Source of the DNA: Hymenopellis radicata
Lineage: Eukaryota > Basidiomycota > Agaricomycetes > Agaricales > Physalacriaceae
DNA length: 64,000 nucleotides
Direction of reading: 5' to 3'
Assembly (NCBI GenBank): GCA_015501595.1
Contig: JADNRX010000123.1
Span: 62,001-126,000, forward strand
The notes below the pieces were generated by a model that was not told where the DNA came from, did not search any database, and saw nothing but the letters and a program-made list of their open reading frames with translations. The first letter of the stretch is position 1; every line of letters starts with the position of its first letter. Of this stretch, positions 57,950 to 64,000 are shown piece by piece. Made by a program: the position numbers and the translations under genes.

Positions 57950-58444
57950 TACCGACGACGCGCGAATCCGAGCAAGGGAAGTCGTCATCACGAAAAAGGA
58001 ACCGTCAAGATTTGCAGCATCACTGTATGAAAAATGCCAGAGTCTATGCACCTATCACGGAGCAGGGACCTTCGGGGCGCAGTGGGAATAAGGACACATA
58101 GAAGCAATGTACATCAGAGCGGGCCCGGGAGCTGCCAATTGCCTGGAGGACCGAAAATCATATGTTCCAGTCTTGTGTCATGGTCGTCCAAATAAGGCGC
58201 GTTCGTATCCGCGCTTCACACTACCTGTTACCCGGATCGCGCCGGGTTTGGAGTGTGTACACCAAGCGTGAAGAGAACCCTGAAATTCCAAAGAGTTAAA
58301 ACTTAAAAGACGCGCCAGTTAGGCATGACTCGTCGGAGTTGCAATCTTTTATGGTGAATACTTCCCACGGCCCAACCTCGTCGCTTCCCATCCCAATATC
58401 ACTCCAGTCGAACGTGCTCTTTATAGGTCCCTTGGGTTATGATT

Positions 58445-60694
58445 TCACCTACTAGTACGTGTCGCTCGGATATACTCCTTATCATCACGCGTCAGAGTAC
58501 TTTCAAAGTTCTCGAACACGCGTATAGCATCAGAGAACTCCCGTTCAATCATTCGCTTCTTTGCCGCGCTACGCGGTACGATGGTGCACTCGAACGGACG
58601 CGGCGTGCAGCTCAAACCCTGTTGATGATTGAGACATTAATAGGGTAGATCTAGATTGACAACATACAGAAAGATAGTTCTCAATATCGTAAGGCTTTCC
58701 GCCACGGTTGTTACTTGGAGGCACGAAATTAAACGCCCAGATCAAGTTCATCGCGTTGATGGCCTGAAATATCAGAAGTGTATCACAGAGACAATATTCG
58801 ACGCGCTCACAATAGAGTTGTTCGCCAACACTTGTCCGGGACATATTCGCTGGAAACGGCCATTAGTACAACGAATCTATCATCATGCTGCATTGCTAAC
58901 CCGTCCGCTCCCGAATCCAAAGTTGTTACGAAAATCTGTGTCGTCGTATCCGTCTTTCGTACCATAAAGGGACTTGATATATCGGTCTGGGTTGAATGCC
59001 TCTGGCTCGTCGAAGGCATCTAACGGCGGTGCTTAAGAGGCGTGACCACAGGCGGGAAAGAAGAAGTGAGCAGTACCCGGATCATGATAAATACCCCCTA
59101 CGACCGAGAGAAATAGGTCAGACAGCGTGTGGCACGAAAGCAAATAACTAACAAGCATTCAGGAAGATCGTTGCACCCTCTGGGATGACATATCCTTTGT
59201 ACTAAAGAAACATCAGCCTTGTCCCGAGCACTTTGGGAAACATGGCACTTCTTGGACTACAGTGGTAGCATGAGGAAGCGTCAAGGGCGCAACAGGCCGT
59301 GTACGATGTACCTGGATGCCATAACCATGGCATTTATAAGTGCTTGCATCAATGCGCAGGAGAACGGTTCCACATACTTCTTGAACGAGGGCCCTAATAT
59401 AAGGAAGACTGTCATAGTCGGCAAGCAGAGGTGTTCGCTCGTGACCGACAATGGCGTCAATCTCCTCCTGTGCTTTACGCTGAGCTTCCGGATAGCTGAT
59501 CAAAGCAAGAATAAACGACTTGAGAAATATCGCAGACGTGCCGGAACCACCCTCGACGAGAACTCCTGCTAGGTACCTGCCAAATCCGTCAGCCGGAGAT
59601 CCTCATCCTTATTTGAGAAACGGGACCAACGCGATTTGATCACGGCTCAGGCCGATCTCATCCTTCTGCTGTATCAGCTCCTCAAGGTAACAGTCATTTC
59701 CTTCTCCCCGTCGCAGCCGCTCCTCACACTCTTCCAGAGCGGTAAAGAACAAATGACGTTGCAGCCTCCTCAACGCCCTCGCCTCCTTCTTCCAAGGCGC
59801 AAGAAACTCCGGCAGGTACTTTAGAATGGGAAACATATCGACGGGCGGGGAGGCACCTGGCGCAAGATACGCGTCCCAGCGCTCATCATACTCGAAAAAC
59901 ATGCTTGCGTGCTCACTCTCGAACCGAGGGGAGCGTTTGCCGACAATGACGGAGGATATGACAGAGTTGGCGTATCGCCGGAGATGGTTCAAGAAGGCCT
60001 GGAAATTTGTCAGCGGAGAGCAAAGGAAACCTTTCGTCTGATACAGACCTCTGGCTCTCTCATCAAATCGTACATAAGCTGCGTCGCCTCCGCCTGTTCA
60101 ATTGGGATATGACGGGCAGCCGCCTGTGGGGTAAGCACCGTGTGAGCGCCTTTCCTCAGCACACGCCAATCTCCATCTAATCAATTGGTCTGAATGCTGC
60201 TTGCAATGTCTGGACGTAGAAAATAACGAACCGTGGCGGGCAAAAGCGAAGTGCAAGCCATCTGACACTATCTGCGCAAGATGGCTCTCCGGGCGATCAA
60301 TGCTATGTGCGCTCCGTTGATCCAACAGTTCCTTGACTGTAGTCGCGCTTGAAAGCACAATCATGGTCCCGGAGCCCAATTTCAGCTAATACTCTGCTCA
60401 GACGAATCTGAATTAAGTTGCTGGAAAGGAACCGCGTGCGTACAGAGTAAATGCCGCCATATTGTGTCGCCCATTCGCTCAGCCTAGGATGTTTGGTCAG
60501 ATTCAAAGCAAAGTTGTTATCCTCAAGACGTACTTAAGGTAGAGATATTCCCTAGGAAAACTGAGAATATTTCCTAACACTGGCAAGGTCGGCGGTCCTG
60601 GCGGCAGACCGTTTTCGCGTTTCCCGGTTCGTGTTAGATAGGCGATGAACGCAGCAACGACGAGGAATAGGACGCCAGAATCGAAGGCCTGCAT
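58445..60694 (-). CDS. Cytochrome P450, CYP64/O-methylsterigmatocystin-oxidoreductase-like (copy 2)
   Basis: Direct duplicate of the P450 at 21185-23467. Anchor MQAFDSGVLFLVVAAFIAYL (ATG 60692-60694), GLPPGPPTLPVLGNILSFPR, a spliced SEWATQYGGIYS, SGTMIVLSSATTVKELLDQR, WRVLRKGAHTVLTPQAAARH, PPVDMFPILKYLPEFLAPWK, SRDQIALVPFLK, the I-helix exon, EEIDAIVGHERTPLLADYDS, RTRPVAPLTLPHATTVVQE, YVIPKGATIFPN, FGFGSGR joined to RICPGQVLANNS, and TPRPFECTIVPRSAAK ending RATRTSR. It uses the same introns as copy 1, including one inside the haem loop, and looks intact. The N-terminal anchor is unlike copy 1's, while the rest is close to identical. Substrate unknown. Confidence 0.78.
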
Positions 60695-60826
60695 GGCTGC
60701 GGTAATAAGCGGTAATAGGTATCGAGCAAAGCACCCGAAGGCATCCATCAGACCATGAGCCGCATTTGTACTGACAACCAAGCCTCCGTGCGCAGGAAAC
60801 CAGGTTCCGTGACTGATCATGGGCAT

Positions 60827-61761
60827 CAGATCCTTAACACTCTCTCATGTATTGCAAGCGGCGTCATTCGGAAGGGCCCGAACCGGGGACATTATACGTC
60901 GCGTGCAAATGTGGCCACAACAATGCAGAGCGGGGGCATTTAGGCGACCTTTGGTGCGTTTCAGCAAGACCCGATAGAGCTTGCGTATAGTAGACTCGCG
61001 ATGCACCACCCTCCTTCTGGTCTTGATGTACGACTTCTCGAAGCCAGCATCGCTACTTGCGCCTCTTCAGGCGCGCCAAACTCGCATGGGCCCTAGGGGA
61101 GTCTTCCGATGCACGATGGGCTGAGTTTAGTCAGAATGAAGGCGTGAAGGTGTTGTGTTGGCATGTCCAACGGCGGGATGACGTGATGGGGTATGAATTG
61201 AGAATGACGTGAACGAGCATGTTGACAGTGCGAGCAAGATGGCGGTTGAAGGGAAAGAGAATGGTGGGTAAGCGTCTCATTCAACCATCATAGTCCCGCC
61301 GACTTTACAGCTCAGTCTGCTAGCGCCAACCATCGTAAAAATAACCCCTGAAAAAGATGTCTGTCCATAGACTCGCGATGCGCCATCGAGCTTCAAACGA
61401 GTTCTCGATCTACAGGTGATAGCATCGCAAGTTTGGCTCCCTCAAATGTGCATGGCCCTAGGAACATACTGAGCGGAAGCAGTGAGGCGCCGATGCTACG
61501 ACGACATGATGGTCTGGGACTGAGTGTGACTGTGCTGCTGCCTATCTTGTAGAAGTGACTTGAACTGTTCAATGTCTGCACTAAATGTCAAACAATGTAT
61601 CAATGAAATATATATAATGATACAGATAAATGTTTCGAGTAACAATGCAGAAACGATAATGATATGTGAAGTAGCAATGGCAAAGCAATGAAAAACAATG
61701 GTAGTTGGAGAGCAGCGACCGATAAGCGAGACAATAAATAATGTCGATAAACAAGGAATTT
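60827..61761. other. Intergenic stretch with no supported gene
   Basis: No coding sequence is supported. Two loosely similar stretches, gactcgcgatgc ... catgggccctagg (61000-61095) and gactcgcgatgc ... catggccctagg (61370-61460), hint at an old local repeat. An AT-rich zone, 61600-61760, is probably the 3' end and terminator of the minus-strand gene that follows. Confidence 0.4.
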
Positions 61762-62952
61762 CTACCGTGAACGTTTCCGGGACGATTTTCGCACTGTGGG
61801 AGGGGGTGTTGCCAAATCATTCACAATAGTTGCGTCTTGCGAAGGAGGTTTTTTTGACGCCATCAGACGCTTGGACCGCCGCTTCCCCGACTGCTCATCA
61901 ACGGACTCCGATGGAGCCGGCGACGGAGAGATGGTTCGCTTTCTCTTTCCGGGAACGTCTGCGGACGGAACAGTGGTCGGTGGCACTGCAGTAGTACCAC
62001 TGGACCGTTGATTATGTGTCGCCATATATTTGAGTAACTTGTACCGCGTAAGCACGAGACGTGGATCCTCAAGATCGCGCTCTTCGTCGGTGTGAATTTC
62101 CTCGTCTTCTGAGACCGGCGATTCCCGAGCAGGCGGCTTGGGATCGTGTCGAGCCACGGCTACACCACGTTCGCGGAAGTCGAACCACGTCCCATGAAGC
62201 CAGGATATGTTAACGCAAGAGGTCGCGGTGACAAAGATCTCTGATAATAATGCACTGAGGGAGGGGTTCTTCGAGATAGGGTTCGGCGCATAGTTTAAAA
62301 CTAACGGGTTTGCGTCGATATCGCCCGAGGGCACGAAGGACAAAGCATGGGTGGACGGTCGACCTGATACGGGGAAAATCACGATACGGATATTCGTGGT
62401 ATTCTTCAGTGGAAACGTGCACTGGAGGCGGTCTGGTGTGTACACGGGCATGAGTTCGTATTCGTAAACATCCTCAGGAAGGACCTAGCGATCAATGTTA
62501 ATGGGCATATGATTATAGAGCAAGGAACGTACATCGGTAAACAGCTTTCGCTGGTCTGTAGCGGTGGAAGGATTATGGTTATATTTGTAGAGGTCTAAGA
62601 TTTGATGCAGGATACGAGTCGATGGAAGGAGAGCCCATGAACGTGTCTTCATAAGTTCTACCATATCAGCACGAACTAAAGACAATAGTGAGCGATCGCT
62701 ACTGGAGAATGTCGTGGACGTACGCGAGGTACACATAATAGGAAGGTCGCGGTATCGCACAATTTCGCCCCTAGAAAGTCCAAGGTGGTATTCCAAGCCG
62801 TCAAGGCCCTTGTTACAGACGAATATCAGAAGTTATCGACGGAATTGTGGGCGGTCACAAACCAATTCGTCCTTGGCAATAAAATTAAAGTTCTCCACAG
62901 TGGAAGATTGGGGATCGGTCGTTATTTGAGAAAGTTCAATGGTCTCCGACAT
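61762..62952 (-). CDS. Basidiomycete HNH-like family protein, N-terminally reduced
   Basis: Exons give MSETIELSQITTDPQSSTVE with FNFIAKDELVCDRPQFRR, then GLDGLEYHLGLSRGE, SLVRADMVELMKTRSWALLP with STRILHQILDLY, VLPEDVYEYELMPVY, FPLKNTTNIRIVIFPVSGRP and HGTWFDFRERGVAVA. The tail is basic and disordered (GKRRSKRLMASKKPP, RKSSRKRSR). The block 'LEY.LGL ... LRAD ... WALLPS ... PEDVYEYEL' is that of a large family of Agaricomycete HNH-nuclease-like proteins, but the Cys/His segment expected before LEY is missing here, so nuclease activity is doubtful. The start exon joint is uncertain (a stop between RR and the next exon must be spliced out). Confidence 0.55.
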
Positions 62953-63532
62953 GGTGGTTCGAGGAATACCTCGCTGAGGATGAGTCTGAAAGAGAACGAT
63001 CCTTATTTGGTTCTTTGTTTGGCGCCTTGAGCACGGATCCACGTGATGGCGCCGGATGTCGGGCAAGGGTCGGGCGTCTTGGAAGCTGGCTAGGGTCGTT
63101 CTTTTTCCTGCTTCCGTACTTCCATTTTGATTGTTATTCGCGAGCTCTTGTTCTCGATATGGGAGTGAAGTGTCCCTGGACTGACACTTATCGCCATTTC
63201 ACTCAACATTCGTGCCGTTTGCACAGAACTGACCTCTCCGCCAGCGCATGCTTGTAGTGGACGTACTTCTTGCGAGTGCGCCTCTCAAGTAGTATTTGCC
63301 GTACTATTTTGACAACTCTGACTATCACAGTGCGGACCCACAACGCCGGCAATCCTCTCTCTGGCGCCTGCGAACCTGTGGCTACATCCCGTCATGGAAA
63401 GGCTTCTTGTTAACACTTGGGCAATGGGCTATGTCACCTGCTGATTTGACACATTGTTTTGTTCCAGAACGAAAGTGAATTACCTGGAGGATTTCTATTT
63501 AAGCAGGACTCATCTTCGAAACATTCCAAGCC

Positions 63533-64000
63533 ATGCCTACCTCCCCTCAGGTGTACAAAGCCATCGCTCCGGGCAAGGATGACAGTCCAGAACTCGACCC
63601 CTTCTTCTCCAACCATTCAGAAGAGCCCCCTCTACTCTTCGTATTGCCTGGCGCCTTCGACGACGATGATCCTCTCGACGCCACATACGTACCGAGCGCT
63701 GAGGCAGCGATGGCAACACCTCAAAAGAACCTCACGAGCGACGACGACAGGAAATTGTACAACTTATACAGGCGTTTGAACACTGTGACTCCACATCGGG
63801 GACTTTGCACCATTACGCAGCGCAAGTCCTTTTGCAGCACCGTGCAGTGTGCACACTGCATGGACCGTGCCGACAGTTGGAATGACCCATCTTTGGTATG
63901 ACACTTTTTCGCCGCCATCCATCCATATGTCTCTGATGCACTGTAGATTCTTTCCCTGGAATATCACCTCGGATTCGCCGCTCCAGGCATGCTGAACCTG
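63533..64000 (+). CDS. HNH-like family protein, 5' part only (runs off the window)
   Basis: It starts MPTSPQVYKAIAPGKDDSPE, then DPFFSNHSEEPPLLFVLPGA, DDDRKLYNLYRRLNTVTPHR, GLCTITQRKSFCSTVQCAHC and MDRADSWNDPSL. An intron (63896 to about 63946) joins it to LSLEYHLGFAAPGMLNL at the window edge. The segment CTITQ ... VQCAHCMDRA followed by LEYHLGF is the N-terminal HNH-like part of the same family as the gene at 61762-62952, in which this part is missing. A TATA-like ctatttaa lies near 63494. The two genes are divergent, about 580 bp apart. Confidence 0.6.

Larger units (their letters stand above)
51889..58375 (-). repeat. Right arm of the large inverted segmental duplication
   Basis: Reverse-complement match to 27366-37480. 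Relative to the left arm it lacks the F-box F1 body and the P450 haem-loop relic (junction near 55311) and about 1.1 kb of the acyltransferase (junction near 57950). It carries an extra 481-bp element at 54499-54979. F5, DUF6534 copy 4 and a truncated acyltransferase lie in it. Confidence 0.85.

Noticed and set aside
61000..61460. Two similar stretches with gactcgcgatgc and a ccctagg box
   Set aside because: The match is short and broken. I note it in the intergenic entry but cannot call it a repeat.
1..64000. tRNA, rRNA or CRISPR content
   Set aside because: No cloverleaf with a TTCRA arm, no ribosomal sequence and no regularly spaced short repeat was found by eye. The organism is eukaryotic, so CRISPR is not expected.

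Overview
The window is nuclear DNA from a filamentous basidiomycete, most likely an Agaricomycete. Genes are dense and broken by many 45-70 bp GT-AG introns, on both strands. The protein families fit that class: DUF6534-type membrane proteins, MBOAT_2 'wax synthase' acyltransferases, Agaricomycete-type F-box proteins, CYP64-like P450s and HNH-like proteins. No plasmid, virus, CRISPR array, rRNA or convincing tRNA was seen. All exon structures were inferred by eye from splice sites and from comparison among paralogs, so internal junctions are approximate.

Left end, 0.3-9.0 kb, is conserved housekeeping DNA: an Snt2-like BAH/PHD/SANT/GATA chromatin reader (+), a Doa4/USP8-like rhodanese-ubiquitin protease (-) and the small subunit POLD4/Cdm1 of DNA polymerase delta (+). 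POLD4 is followed by a decayed tandem copy of itself, and each copy carries an antisense fragment of an aromatic-ring FAD monooxygenase C-terminus.

From 10.3 to 12.9 kb lies a convergent pair of paralogous genes of unknown function. From 13 to 61 kb the window is a duplication-rich accessory region. A divergent pair, DUF6534 membrane protein plus wax synthase-like acyltransferase, occurs three times (13.0-16.1, 28.0-31.1 and 55.8-57.9 kb). Unpaired members lie at 17.5, 24.7 and 44.2 kb. Around them are a secreted type-B carboxylesterase, two near-identical P450 genes in direct orientation (21.2-23.5 and 58.4-60.7 kb), a frameshifted Kre9/Knh1-like secreted protein gene and short 0.4 kb repeats. 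An inverted segmental duplication of about 10 kb (27.37-37.48 against 51.89-58.38 kb) encloses the centre. Its second arm has lost most of one F-box gene and two thirds of one acyltransferase, and has gained a 481-bp MITE-like element.

Five F-box genes with a shared Cys-rich signature, plus at least three fragments, are interleaved with ordinary genes: an ADIP/Msd1-like coiled-coil protein (38.5-41.0 kb), a protein-kinase-like gene and a RING-finger gene. The right end holds two members of a basidiomycete HNH-like family; the second runs off the window. Acyltransferases, P450s and an esterase together could form a tailoring set for a lipid or terpenoid, but no backbone enzyme is visible, so this is only an inference.
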